This document shows, in pieces, positions 24,085 to 36,499 of a DNA stretch of 64,000 nt. Each line of letters opens with the position of its first letter. Position 1 is the first letter of the stretch. The notes beneath the pieces were generated by a model. The model was given only the letters and a program-made list of their open reading frames with translations. It did no database searches and had not been told where the DNA came from. The translations under genes and the position numbers were made by a program. The stretch covers positions 296,557 through 360,556 of the forward strand of contig SEMN01000534.1 of the NCBI GenBank assembly GCA_005408345.1, in the 5' to 3' direction. The stretch is from Macquaria australasica. Lineage: Eukaryota > Chordata > Actinopteri > Centrarchiformes > Percichthyidae.

Positions 24085-24196
24085 TCTCTGTAAATATAAA
24101 GAGTCGGTCTAGACCTGCTCTATTCGAAAAAGTGCCCTGAGATAACTTTGTTATGATATGGCGCTATATAAATAAAACTGAATTGAATTGAATTTA
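24085..24196 (+). mobile_element. LINE/SINE 3' end with (TTGAA)n tail
   Basis: It contains GTCTAGACCTGCTCTATTCG, then TATGGCGCTATATAAATAAA and ACTGAATTGAATTGAATTT. The GGCGCTATATAAATAAA(A) block plus TTGAA repeats is a typical terminus of fish LINEs and LINE-tailed SINEs. Confidence 0.6.
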
Positions 24197-24541
24197 AATT
24201 CTCATTTAAATCTTGGATGAGGCACGAGCTGCAATCAGTCAAGCCAAACTGGTCTCTAACGTATTTTAATGTGTTTGCGTCCTTTTCACACAGAGGGAAC
24301 ATGTTCGCATATATAAACAGAAGCAGTGTTGACCTTACCTTGAAGCTAATAGCCCAGCAACATATTGTACCAACCCTTTCCCCAGACAAGAATGTTGACA
24401 TTGGACAAAGTACTTGAAAGTCCTGAATAATGTTCAGTGACAATGGGTTGTTTTATTTCTATTTTTTTGTTTTGTTTTTTTGTTTTTACAATACACATTA
24501 TGTACATGGCAACCACAGAATGGATAAGATCGTGGTTATGA

Positions 24542-25035
24542 TTAAACCTGCCTTAATTGTTTGGCTTTATTTGGCCACTTGGGGGCAGTGTAACAAGCTG
24601 TTAACACAACACTGACATCCAGCTTATAAGTTGTTATGGCGATTGTGTTTTTCAATGAAAACAGCCAAAGCAGTAAAGTTTTGCCGCGTTGAAATTGAAA
24701 AATAAATCTGGGCGTGTGGAGTTAGAAAGAAGTGAGCTTACCAGACCTCTGTAGCTCGTTCCTCATCTCTGCTCGAGGAAAGTGGCTCCAAGCTACATTA
24801 GCCGCTACGAGCATAACACACCTGAATCCCCATAACCAAACTGTTGGTGGTGGAGTTGCATCCTGGGTAGAAGGAAGACAAGGAAGAAGAGTGCATGGAA
24901 TAAAAAACATGATATCTCTGGTTCTGCTGCATCGATTTTGATCCTTTTTTAAACTCAAAACTGTCCAATGTGAGTCCAGCATAATCTGTGGAGTACTTTT
25001 TTTAAACATAAAAATATGAATTAGAGCAGCTTTAA
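24542..25035 (+). repeat. Dispersed repeat family B, long copy
   Basis: It starts near TTAAACCTGCCTTAATTGTT, carries GGCCACTTGGGGGCAGTGTA and AACACAACACTGACATCC, and ends near AATATGAATTAGAGCAGCTT. The interior is GC-richer. Opposed frames at 24722-25009 are chance. Similar ends occur at 36495 and 45660. Confidence 0.55.
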
Positions 25036-25079
25036 AGTATGTTAAGGTTAGGCAAACGACTTGGTTAAGGTTGTCGTAT

Positions 25080-25350
25080 GGTTACAAAGGGTCTACAGCC
25101 ATTTTAGGGGCTCTGTGATGTTGTGGTGTGATTCTCAGTGGTGCTTTGAGATAAATGATAACATCAGCATGCTCACAATGACAACGATTAATGCTAACAT
25201 TAAGCTAATATTCAACTAATTAGCACTTAAAACAAAGTACAGCTAAGGCTGATGGGAATCTCATTAGTCTTGCAGGTATTTGGCCATAAATTAAAGTACA
25301 ACACAAATTGAAATTTGCGATTACAGTCCATCCTAGAGGAACATGAATGT
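25080..25350 (+). repeat. Dispersed repeat family A, copy 4
   Basis: It has GGGTCTACAGCCATTTTAGG, CAGTGGTGCTTTGAG, CAGCATGCTCACAATGACAA and GTACAGCTAAGGCTGATGGG in the same order as the copy at 3853. Confidence 0.75.
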
Positions 25351-26799
25351 CTGTTTCTCAAAAAAAATGGACATTAATTGCAGGTCTTTGACAGGATGCA
25401 AACTCATGAAAGTCAGACACACCTACATTGGCAGTAAACCTATGCATTGGATGTAAAATGAAAATTCCATATTGTCTAGGTGAGATATGTTTGGAACATA
25501 AACATCATCACCTTAAAAGAGTCAAAGGAACTAAAAAAGATAACTCTTACCCATCTGATTTGAATAAACAACAAAATGGAATATATACAGTATGTATCTG
25601 TATAAGGGTGAGTTTATAATCGAATTTCATATATGAAAGCAAAAGGAGGAAGATTAAATGTGAAATATGTTGTGTGCATGTGTATCTGTGTAAGCATAAA
25701 GCCATGCATGTATATTTGTGAGAATGTGTGTCTATTTAATCTGATCTTTTTTCAAAAAGCATATCTTGTTGGTTTTCACAAGTCATCTGTCATGTCCTGG
25801 AGCCTTTGGGAAAACACAGAGTGCTTTATTCTTGATGCAACCACAATAGTCTTTTTCTTGTTTGCAAAGAATCTAGGTTCAAATATGTCTCCCATCAAGC
25901 CTTGATCCATCTCTAGAGGAGCTCTCTCATTTCCTCTGAGGTGGAAAACTGCCCCGTATGGCTCAGCGATACAAGGTTCAAACAACAAGCAAGGTTAGCT
26001 TGATTACAGTCTCTGGAGTGAAGCAACATATTGTATTTGAAACATTTTTTGCTCTGCTGATTCTTCTTTTCAATCCTTTAATGTTTCATTACAAAAACAA
26101 GCTCTCCACAGTCCTCTGAAGATTTGTTAGGATGCTTTCAGGGAAAGAACACCGATTTCTTTTTAAAAGTCAAAGCATTGAACTAGTGTGTCGCCAGAGC
26201 TTTTGCTTTCATCCCTCTAAAACAGGACGATGGCATAGACATGGTATCCTATCAGAAAAACAAGAGCCTATCCACTAATGGAGCTTTAACTGGATTAGAT
26301 CCTCCTTCATCACTACAGTGAAGGTCAGTCTCTGCCACCACAGGGCAAGGGGGACCGAGTTTGTTGACATAGCTCCAGTCAGTGGCCCTGCTGCTGCTAG
26401 ATTTAAACTGATATATGAGACTGATTTGGCCTTTTATTTAACAAATGATCTGGTCTGGTTATTCGCCAGATATGATGGATGTGCTGTATCTTTTTTTGAG
26501 TACATATTTATTGATCATTACTACACTTGTCCTTTTTAGGAAGTCTTCTAAGATAAATTGCTTCTAACTCACAGTTTGTTGGGGAGTAGCTGTCTGATAA
26601 AAGTTATTTTCATCAGAAGACATTATACAAGTGTTTTCACAGGTTGAATAGTACATCTGTATCAAGTGTCTTCTGACACTTGGACCTTAATTTTTTTGTC
26701 CTCTTTAATGGAGGTACAGTATCCCTTAAATAGCCTGATAATCAAACTGAATTGCCATGTTGTTTCATTTTGTTCATTCAGTCTGATATTGTAACCTGA
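25351..26799. other. No gene seen
   Basis: Unique-looking DNA with TGTGTATCTGTG-like patches near 25660-25730. The opposed frames at 25633-25988 have no domain signature. Confidence 0.45.
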
Positions 26800-27282
26800 C
26801 ACGCCAGATGGTTTGTTACACAGAACCATCTGAGAAGTCGTCCTTGGAAACGGTTTGGAAAAGGGCAGGCACTTTCAAAAAATACTTGGCAGGTGATTGA
26901 ATGAACCATCTGTCTATCACCATCTATCAGAGGCTAACTTCAACCAATCAGATCAACGAACCGTATGACATAGTAGGAGAGCCGAAGCCAGTCAGGAGAA
27001 GAGCGAAGACATCTTTTCCATGGAGAAAAGCCTTCAGTGCTGTTCTTTGCTCTTCTTTCAATAAAGAAATACTCTCTAGTTCTGACAGAAATGATGATAT
27101 AGCAGCATCTACGCTAACCTCTTTAGGAGCCGCCATTGTTTTTGAACGAACAGTCGCAGTCGTCACACCTAAACCACACCTGTAGCTGCCAGTAGTTCCT
27201 CATAGGACGCTGATTGGTCTGAACCACTGTGGTTTGATCACAAGCGAATAACTTGAAGCCTGGCAAGATGGATTCTGGTGTG
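26800..27282 (-). mobile_element. Short TIR-type element carrying a helicase-like first exon
   Basis: The ends show a short inverted match (CACGCCAGA at 26800 against CACACCAGA read in reverse from 27282). The left end also contains a perfect 9-bp hairpin, CAGATGGTT/AACCATCTG, at 26805-26832. Inside, on the minus strand, lies a 72-codon frame with a RecQ-like start. The structure looks like an internally deleted element that has kept a promoter-proximal coding piece. Element status is inferred; no target duplication was confirmed. Confidence 0.45.
26948..27166 (-). pseudogene. RecQ-like helicase amino-terminal fragment
   Basis: The 72-codon frame has an internal Met at residue 11 (MAAPKEV), which is the more likely start. 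After a helical stretch it reads KEEQRTALKAFLHGKDVFALLLTGFG. In RecQ-family helicases the Q-like motif (a conserved Gln, then a hydrophobic helix, then GxD) leads to the nucleotide-binding Walker A motif PTGxGKS. Here Gln at 40, GKD at 50-52 and TGFG at 59-62 are present, but GKS is replaced by GSP and the frame stops ten residues later. No further helicase motifs follow in the window. It is a fragment that cannot bind ATP normally, probably carried within a mobile element. Confidence 0.5.
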
Positions 27283-28795
27283 ATCTCCTGATCTCGCGAA
27301 TCCAGCTGCCTCACGAGGTAACTGACATTGTGCTCATGCTGATTTCTTGGTGACAAGGGAGGTTATTTTGTTTTCTTTTGTTCTAACCAATCAGTAGCCA
27401 GTGATGTATCCGTCCTGCCAACATCATTTTCAGTTGAAACAGAAGCTGTGATAGTGGTTGCTAGTTGCAGTTAGAGTTATGTTTTCACAATGGTCCAAAA
27501 GATATGCCAGTAGAGTTGATATTTCTGTAGGTTGACTTACCTGTTGTTTTGACTTTCACCAAGTGTAGCAAAGTAGCTAGCTTTCATGGAGAAACATGAC
27601 GTCCCTGTTCTTTATAATGCCCGCCCAGCTGTGAATTGTTTTCCAACAGTAGTCAGCCAACCAACAGCCAACAGTGAGGGAAACAGCTATCAATGGACAC
27701 AACACCACACCTGTTTGAATCGCTGTACAAATCTGAGATGTGGGTGCTGATTCAGAAGTCTCGAGCCATGCTGTAGCTTAGTAGAGTAGAGCAGAGTAAA
27801 CTTTGGATCATTCGTTGAAACATTTAACCTGATTCTCATTTATTACTGCTTGACAGATCATTTATGCTACTGCTAGCTGCATGGTTTTAAATCTATTGGT
27901 ATCCAATTTTTGCTCTCCAAACGTCTTAAAATGCACATATTTACATCAGGGAAATCATGCCCCCCAACCTCCCTAGCAGGATCAGATTTTGGACCTCAGT
28001 ATTTCTAAAACCCTGCGTACATCCCTGACTGCTGATGTAACAGTTTCATAAGATTCCACAGATGTATGTAAGAATCACTGAGAGGAATATTTACAAATCT
28101 AAATTTCTTCATGTTTTTTCTTCTCTTTTGCAAATTCACGTCATCCAAGGATCAAATATCATCTAATACACAGCCAACTAGGATTCAGCTGATATGGGAT
28201 CATGAAGCCTGATAATGATATTTTTGTAATGATCCCAGTGATAGCCATTATTTTATGCCTGTATTCAATATTTTTAAGTGGAAAAACACCCTAAAATTCA
28301 TTAATGCTGTTGAACAGCAATGTATTTGTGCAGTGAAGATTGATAAAGTAACAACTTTCTCACTACTTAAAATGTCAGTGGTAAATGTCAGGTTTTGGTG
28401 TCAGTACCTCAGAAAGAAAAGATACATTTTTAAACTAACCTTTTTTGCACCAACGTTTAATAATATATAACCAATTTCTCAACAGACCTAAAATGTAATC
28501 GAGGTGTTTTCTTTCTTGGGTTAAGGACATGGCTATTAGTCTTCGAGATGAAATGCATATTGGCTACTAAACCATGTATTGTTGCCGAGACTTGACCAAA
28601 CAACATGCAGCAAAATAACAATTTGCAAGATGTCTTCTAATCAGCATAAGGTGAAACGGATCACTTTCCCCAAATCATTCTCCACTAACAAACTGTATAC
28701 TATCATTTAAACCAACCTTTCCATTACTTCCTTTAATGCTGGGTTTACATTACATACTATAAAAGCTATAAAATGGTCTGGTGTACCAATGAGGA
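27283..28795. other. No gene seen
   Basis: Unique-looking DNA. CCAATCAGTAGCC and CpG-containing patches lie at 27385-27700. No frame has a domain signature. Confidence 0.4.
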
Positions 28796-28799
28796 CGAT

Positions 28800-29160
28800 C
28801 ATCCTATATCAGTGGTTCCCAAACACTTTTAAATCACTTCACCCCTTCATAGTAATTTTTTGTCATGACAGTCCTCAACAATCACAGTCTGATTTTAGTG
28901 CTTTTGGTCGGCTCAGGTTCCGTTGTCTCAGGCCGTGCTGAGGGCTGACATTTATCAGAATTTCTCTGAGCTCCAGCTACAGTGACAAATCTTCCATAGC
29001 TTGCTCTGGCAGTCGCTATTTCTGACTGCTGTGCACCTGGAAAATCATAATTTTTAATATGGTGATGTCAGTTATGTTGCTTATTCTTCTGTGTTGATAT
29101 GTTTGAAAGCATAATTTATATATGGTTATAATGTTACCTTGTTTTTTATATAATAAAATA
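28800..29160 (+). repeat. Dispersed repeat family C, copy 1
   Basis: It starts at GTGGTTCCCAAACACTTTTA, then carries CTGAGGGCTGACATTTATCAG, CAGTGACAAATCTTCC and TTTTTAATATGGT. The same order, diverged, recurs at 38580-38880, so this is a dispersed family rather than unique DNA. Confidence 0.55.
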
Positions 29161-29240
29161 TAAACCCCCCAAAACCACATCCTGTCATGTTTACACTTAT
29201 ATTTTGTCACAGATGAAACAAACAAAAATATCCTGTTAAT

Positions 29241-29245
29241 TAGTG
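29241..29245. repeat. Left 5-bp target duplication of the solo LTR
   Basis: TAGTG, repeated exactly at 29700-29704. Confidence 0.8.
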
Positions 29246-29699
29246 TGTTACGACTGTTCACACGATCTGGATCCAAAAGCACGACTCCAGACAAAAGTGT
29301 CAAACAACAAAAAGAGTCTTTACTGAAGAAAAGTTCAACTAACAAAAAACCACTCCAAAGAGGGAAAAAGGCACTCAAGGCTTGAATAAACAAAACAATA
29401 ACTTGACCAAAACACGGGTACTTGACAAGAAACTTGAATGGCAAAACGCTGGTTCTCTGACATAAAGACAAGACGAACTGGCAAAGGACAAATAAATACA
29501 CAAGGTAATGGGGAACAGGTGGAAACAATCAGGGCGGGGGAAGACGATCAGACCGGCGGGAAACACACAAGGGCAGGAAGTCAAAACACCTGAAACGAGA
29601 GGGATACTTGAATGTCAAAATAAAACAGGAAATGATAAGACAACCTGAGCACAAGATAACTTAACTAAATAAACTTAACGAACATTGCGTGGCATAACA
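29246..29699 (-). mobile_element. Solo LTR of an LTR retrotransposon
   Basis: The 454-bp unit has short inverted ends (TGTTACG... on the left, ...GCATAACA on the right) and is flanked by an exact 5-bp duplication TAGTG at 29241-29245 and 29700-29704. A polyadenylation-type signal is readable on the minus strand (CAGTAAAGACTC near 29310), which sets the orientation. No gag-pol sequence or second LTR is nearby, so the internal part was removed, probably by recombination between the two LTRs. The 170-codon minus frame that crosses its left boundary (29016-29528) is incidental. Confidence 0.85.
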
Positions 29700-29704
29700 T
29701 AGTG
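29700..29704. repeat. Right 5-bp target duplication of the solo LTR
   Basis: TAGTG, matching 29241-29245. Confidence 0.8.
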
Positions 29705-29900
29705 AGTTTTCGAGGTGCTGGTAGGCAGATTTTGTTACCTTCAGATCGAGCCAGGCTAGCTGCTACCCACTGTTTCCAGTCTTTGTGCTAAGCTAAGCTA
29801 ACTGGCTGCTGGCTATAACTTCAGATAGTGAGATATGAGAGTGATGTTGATCTTCTAAGCTAGAGAATAGTTCGCAAAATGTCGAACTATTACTTTAAGG
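29705..29900 (+). repeat. Dispersed repeat (GCTAAGCTAAGCTAACTGGC type)
   Basis: It contains GGTAGGCAGATTTTGTTACC, TTTCCAGTCTTTGTGCTAAG, CTAAGCTAACTGGCTGCTGG and AATGTCGAACTATTACTTTA, in the order of a repeat widespread in teleost genomes, often in untranslated regions. Confidence 0.6.
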
Positions 29901-29935
29901 CACTCCAGTTTAAGCCAGAGAAAGACACCAATGAG

Positions 29936-29963
29936 AACTTGATGTTGATGTCAACATCAAGTT
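29936..29963. repeat. Perfect 13-bp inverted repeat, 2-nt centre
   Basis: AACTTGATGTTGA, TG, TCAACATCAAGTT: a near-palindrome of 28 bp just downstream of the dispersed repeat. Confidence 0.9.
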
Positions 29964-29969
29964 GTAAAT

Positions 29970-32300
29970 ACGACTGGGAAAGTCGGATTTTTCTGAAAGC
30001 TAATACAGAAGTGACCTAAAAACCAAGGAAACATGGACGCCTCATGTCATCTAAATGTAATTCAACCCACATACAGTGGGTATCGCGTTATATTGTTAAT
30101 GAAGACTATTTTTAACTTTGACATAATCAACTCTGCAGTCACACAACTGTCCCGAGTCGTTCTGTGACGTCAACATTCGTCGCAACCATGGAAATCTTTC
30201 CCATCTTTCCGACGTGACGTGAACACGACACCTCATCTATTCTTTGCAGAGTTTGAAAGGCAATCTGGGAAATGATGGAAATCACTCATTTAAGCGGCAG
30301 CTAACAGGGCAGGTCAAGGGAAAGTGGATATAATAAAAAGAAGCCCTTTATCACAAAAATGAGAAAAGTCCTGGAATGAATTATGCATCACAGACTGATA
30401 CCATCTAAAAGTGTAGGAGTATCCGAGTGTGGGTGGAAGTGGATCATGTTTATGTTAAAAGAAAAAATAATGTAGGTACAGTGTGTTCCAGAATTTTGTT
30501 CTTGAAACAAGTGATCATTACTGGACACAGGAAAATAACATTACCACTACACTAATGACACTGTTACAAGAATTAATCATCTAAATATGCAATTTAACAA
30601 ACTTCATAATACCAGAGCGGACAACCCTTACTGCCCATCATCAGATTTTTAATAAAAGCCAATATCTGCCAATGGGTATTAGTCTAACCCTTTTGCAGTC
30701 CATTACACTGCAGGATCCTCTTTTCATCTGTCCATTAGTCATGTGTATGAGGGCCAGAGAGGCTGTCACCACAGTACGAGTGGGGAAGGCAGTATCATCT
30801 CTCCTCGTACAGCCTTGCAGATGGATGGACTCATTTTGGAAGGTCTGATTTCTCTCACAAGAGCTTACAGTAGATTGGGAGAAAACCGGCAATCTTATCT
30901 ATCGTTTATTTTCTAGATAAACCTGAAAGCACGTTTTTCCAGCCCCTGCTCAGACTCTGCACTGAGGTATAGAGCAGTATTGGATTCTCACATCACTTTC
31001 TCTGCCTCCACTAAGGAGAGTCTTACTATTGATGGCATGATGGATTGCTAAGGTTGAAATCTTCAGTTAAAAGATGATGAATTATTACCTCTATCTCAGG
31101 AAGGAAGAGGTTTAGAGCATCCACGTGTCTTTCATAGATCACTGGCTCCAGAATTCTAACACTTTAGCATTCAGTGCAGAGTTATAAATGGCCTCATGCA
31201 CTTGAGCACATATTAGGCTCAGTGTTAACACTTTAGTTTATGTTATGTTGCATGGTAGGCTTTGTGTTATCACTTTAATACTACTGTATGCTGAGCTTGG
31301 AATGCTTTCACATAATAAGCGGTAGCTGCACTCGCTGCTGGTCTGAGCACATGAGACAGTGCTATAAGTTCACCTCAATACTTATAGGCTACATCCTCAC
31401 TTTACACGAATTGCAAAAAAACATATTTCTTCAATTGCTCTTAATGGTATCTAACAGTATCCAGCCACGCAGACAGCTTTGGTTTTTAAGTCTTGTAGCT
31501 TCACTGGCAACAGTTTCAATGTAGCTTCTCCATCACATCGCTCTGGTTTTTCATTAGGGGCTAGATAGAAAGTGGTTCCAAGGTGGAAAGTGATTACAGT
31601 GAAAACTCTCTGCGGGTTATCCAGATCAAATTCTGTTCACCTCCATTGAACTGAGTTGGCAGCAAAAATCTCAGAGATGAATCTCTCTAAACATAGGCAA
31701 ATAAAAGTGAAATTACCTGCATGCTGGATACCACTGAGAAAATAAAATAAGATTTAATAAAATTTAGTGCTTGGTTGCACTACCAAGTACTTTAAGAAAT
31801 ACTGCTTGCTAGTGGAAATATTACATGATTTTGAAATGGCTTTGCCACTTAAAGCTGTTGGGAAATGTAGTCGGACTAACCAACACTGACTTATTTGTAC
31901 TTTAGATGAACCGACCCAACCAATGCACACTTTTAATCAAGCCTTAAGATACGTCTATTAATATGACCTAGTTTAAAGTGTGAGTATTCTGTTCAGTTAA
32001 AGCACAGTCAACAATGTAATTATCTCATGCAGAGTCAACTGCCAGTCAGAGCTTTGCTGTCCCCAGAACAGAAAACCAAACCTGGGAGCTCTGATTGCTG
32101 ACATGACATGATTGCTGTCTCGCTGTTTAAACATTTTCATCATCTGTAATTTGACTGTACGCTCATTGAAAGGTCAGCAGCAGCAAACAGGGTTTACAAA
32201 TAATTTGAACAATGAGCACATTACTGATAGGCCTAACAAGAAAGCAAAGACCAATGTACTATATCTGTTGTGTGAAAGTAGGCTCCACACTAACACTTTA
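29970..32300. other. No gene seen
   Basis: Unique-looking DNA. A CpG-containing patch with two GTGACGT-type sites (TGTGACGTCAAC and CGACGTGACGTGAAC) lies at 30165-30225. Frames at 30641-31524 lack signatures. Confidence 0.4.
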
Positions 32301-32302
32301 AA

Positions 32303-32713
32303 CCATAGACTGTATATAAAGATGGATGACATGACAGCTCCCCAAAAGTGAAGCCAAAACACCTCGATCGCCCTTTGGTGGCTGGCTGCAGTATACTGTA
32401 GGTCATAAACCCCACCCCCTCCAAGTTAGCGAATGGGACATGGGCCAAACTGAAAAATCAAAGTACACGTCAAATAAAATGTTCTGTCATTTTAGGTAGT
32501 TCTTATCACGCTGATGTGTGTTTAAGTGTTCATTTTTCTGATAAGTTTGGTTTTAATTAGTTATTTGATGCTATAAAAATCACTACTGCACAGACTCCGG
32601 CTCCAAATGATGTCACCAACGCAAGATGGCAGCGCCCATATCCGGGATATTTTGGCTTCGTTTTTGTACAGTGGGAGGAAGTGGAGACGCGTCGTCCATC
32701 TTTATATACAAAC
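32303..32713. mobile_element. MITE with ATAGACTGTATATAAAGATGG ends
   Basis: The left end ACTGTATATAAAGATGGATG at 32309 is matched in reverse by CGTCCATCTTTATATACA at 32693-32710, giving inverted ends of about 20 bp. The outermost bases of the right end have diverged (AAACC instead of the expected GTCTATG). The 410-bp body has no transposase and includes a CpG-rich part (CAAGATGGCAGCGCCCATAT). I recall this as an abundant, well-conserved teleost MITE. Confidence 0.7.
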
Positions 32714-33797
32714 CTCGAAACTGCCTGAAAAATGTCTGAAAATAAACCTGAATCAGCCATATTGAGTCAATAATCCTCACTAATCCTAAAAGGAAAAAAA
32801 ATTCTGTTAAAGTTCATTCTAACAGCTTAAAATATCATTGCCCTAACATGTAGACAACTTCTTTGCATCTTGACTGAGTCACAGTGTCTGCAGTAATAGT
32901 TTGACACACAGACTGTCATTTGAATGCATCGCAGTAATTCTACCAAGAAGGAAGAATTAAATTACTTTCTAACAAATGAGGGTCTCTGTATCAGTAGAGA
33001 TAAAAAAAACAACACTTGCTTCCAAATCAATATGATTCCATAGGTCAGTTTGTGGTGGCAATTACTTCTCTCCTGCCTATATTAGCTGCACTGATTCAGC
33101 CACAGCTTGTGTTAACACCACATTTTGGCCTGGAGATTACATAGGCAGTGTTTGGTTTTTTTTTCTCTTTCTTTACGCTCCGTCTCCTGCCAGACAAAGA
33201 AGATCCTCTTTTCATCAGATCATAATTAGCTGATCTACTTCTCCTTCTCTCCAACTCTGTCTCTTCGGCTTAAGCCATCATTAACGAAATCCAGATCTTG
33301 ATGGGTCCTCATTTGAAGCATTGCTAATCAGGAGTCAGGACGCCGTGCCTGGAGGCATAAATGTCCGATGCAGCTATTTATCAACTGTCAGTTGACTTTC
33401 AGTGTAGCTTTTTCCTATTTCATGTTTGTCTGATATGAACCTACTGTATTAATATTATTAGTGTGGTTATTTTTCTGAAAAAATGTTGCTCTATCAGTTA
33501 TAAGATCTGTGCTGGAATAGCTTTTGCAAAAATAAAAAAACCTGTTCACACAGTGCTTCCATGTGATCCAATGGCCTCGGCAGAATGGATTTCAAAATGA
33601 AAGAACTGGCCATCTCATCTGAATAAACTGATAAACATTAACAGCACAGGGTTTGGCTGAAAACCGATCAAGCTACTGTTATGTCACTCTTTCACACCCA
33701 CGGAGAGCAAGAAGGACTTGATTTGGCTAATATCCTGCCATTATCAGCGTCAGGAACAGAACAGTAATCCGAATGGTGCCGTTACTTACACTACACC
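32714..33797. other. No gene seen; non-repetitive stretch at 33180-33400
   Basis: Small frames only. The 33200-33390 segment (CATCAGATCATAATTAGCTG, CATTGCTAATCAGGAGTCAG) is unique-looking and carries homeodomain-like TAATTA/TAAT motifs. Confidence 0.4.
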
Positions 33798-33799
33798 TA

Positions 33800-34015
33800 C
33801 AGTGCTGTGAAAAAGTATTTGCCCCCTTCCTGATTTCTTAGATTTTTGCATATTTGTCACACTTAAATGTTTCAGATCATCAAACAAATTTTAATATTAG
33901 ACAAAGATAACCCGAGTAAATACAAAATGCAGTTTTTAAATGATGATTTCATTTTATTAAGGGAAAAAAGCTATCCAAACCTACCTGGCCCTATGTGAAA
34001 AAGTAATTGCCCCCC
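33800..34015. repeat. Left terminal inverted repeat of the Tc1 element
   Basis: It matches the reverse complement of about 35208-35422. Two internal direct repeats would be transposase binding sites in a live element. Confidence 0.9.
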
Positions 34016-34180
34016 CTTGTTAAATCATGAATTAACTGTGATTAACCACATTTTTTGGAAAGCTGAGTTCAATTTCACCCAGGCCTGATTACTGTCAGAC
34101 CTGTTGAATCAAGAAATCACTTAAATAGAACCTGTCTGACAAAATGAAGTAGGCTGAAAGATCTCAAAATGCAACACATG

Positions 34181-35201
<1,021 letters not shown>

Positions 35202-35207
35202 GTCTAG

Positions 35208-35422
35208 GGGGCAATTACTTTTTCACATAAGGCCAGGTAGGTTTGGATAGCTTTTTTTTCCCTTAATAAAATGAAATCATCATTTAAAAACTGCATTTTG
35301 TATTTACTCGGGTTATCTTTGTGTAATATTAAATTTTGTTTGATGATCTGGAAACATTTAAGTGTGACAAATATGCAAAAATATATGATCAGGAAGGGGG
35401 CAAATACTTTTTCACAGCACTG
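35208..35422. repeat. Right terminal inverted repeat of the Tc1 element
   Basis: It begins GGGGCAATTACTTTTTCACA and ends TTTTTCACAGCACTG. It is near-identical to the left end in reverse, which suggests a fairly recent insertion. Confidence 0.9.
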
Positions 35423-35424
35423 TA

Positions 35425-35814
35425 CTATTTATACACTGTAAAATATTTGTGTATTTTAACCCCAGTCTTTGTTGTTTTTCAAAATGTGTGTTTAAGATAA
35501 AGGGTGCCAATTTTGAGACGTGACAAAAGAGGTGTTCAGACAAACGGTGAAAAGCTTCTTTCCATCATTCGAACAGGGGAGATCTGTGACACCCAAACCA
35601 ACACCCACTTTCACTTGTGTGCAATGATGTAAGAATAAAATACCTCTTCCTGGTATCCCTGAATTAACAGCATTAACATGAAGTAGTAATAACTTGTTTA
35701 TCTTCTAAAAATCAATTTAAAATGCCATGTTTATATATCACTGTCTCGATGCCATTTTGCCCTGTATATTAATGATGTATTAGAAATCAGTGAGCCTGAT
35801 ATCAAAAGTGGCAT
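35425..35814. other. No gene seen
   Basis: Short AT-rich unique-looking stretch to the right of the Tc1 element. Confidence 0.4.
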
Positions 35815-36495
35815 TAATTTATTTTTTGGCCCCTTGGGAGCAGTGAAACAAGCTGAAAACTCATTAATCATTTCATAGGTAATAATTGCTACTGTGAATG
35901 CAAAAGCTTGATCAAATATTTACCTATTTACACACCCAGCAAACATGGAGCAACATTAGCATTCATTTGGAGTCATGTTCAGGGATGGAAATCAGCACAA
36001 GCCACCAGCCGGATGCTGGTAAAATATGAAAGTGGCTGGTTGATTTCAGACACAAAATAATGATTTAGTATTGAGTGGCTGGTGAATTTGAACATTTATC
36101 TGTCAGTGGCTGGTAGATGTTAACATTTAAAAAATGTACCACCCTGGTCATGCTTCTGGCCACTTGATGAATGGAAATCCAATATTCACTCTCCTTTTAG
36201 CTTTGTTTTTGGTCTCCACCAACTCCTGAGAGCTAAATGCTCCACTACGTTCAACCGGTTAGTCACTAACTTGCTGCTGTCTGTCTGTCATTTTGTGCTG
36301 AACAGGTAGCATACAGTGGGTTTATCAGAGCTTTTCTTTGTGGGCTGATAAACCAAAACAACAAGCTAAAAGATGCTAAAATGCTCCTTAGAACTGAAGG
36401 GAACTGCAGAATTGGGTGATAATTCTCTAATGTGGGTTTGTCATTACAAGTGTTTGATTCATCATTGATATAAAAATATTGATCACCACAGCTTT
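35815..36495 (+). repeat. Dispersed repeat family B, third copy, split by a hAT MITE
   Basis: It has TTTGGCCCCTTGGGAGCAGT near the left, then ATGGAGCAACATTAGCATTC. After the insertion it resumes with TTCTGGCCACTTGATGAATG and CCACCAACTCCTGAGAGC, and ends near TATTGATCACCACAGCTTTA. Sequence either side of 35980-36146 reads as one continuous repeat. Confidence 0.5.
35980..36146 (+). mobile_element. hAT-type MITE, 167 bp, with 8-bp target duplication
   Basis: The ends are CAGGGATGG on the left and ACCACCCTG on the right (inverted, one or two mismatches). It is flanked by GTCATGTT (35972-35979) and GTCATGCT (36147-36154), an 8-bp duplication with one change. Short CAGGG-type ends plus an 8-bp duplication are hallmarks of the hAT superfamily. 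The body repeats a GTGGCTGGT motif three or more times (GAAAGTGGCTGGTTGATTTC, GAGTGGCTGGTGAATTTG, CAGTGGCTGGTAGATG). Confidence 0.8.
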
Positions 36496-36499
36496 AATC

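Noticed and set aside
29016..29528. 170-codon minus-strand frame rich in hydrophobic residues
   Set aside because: It straddles the boundary of a solo LTR and the flanking repeat and has no domain, so it cannot be an ancestral gene.
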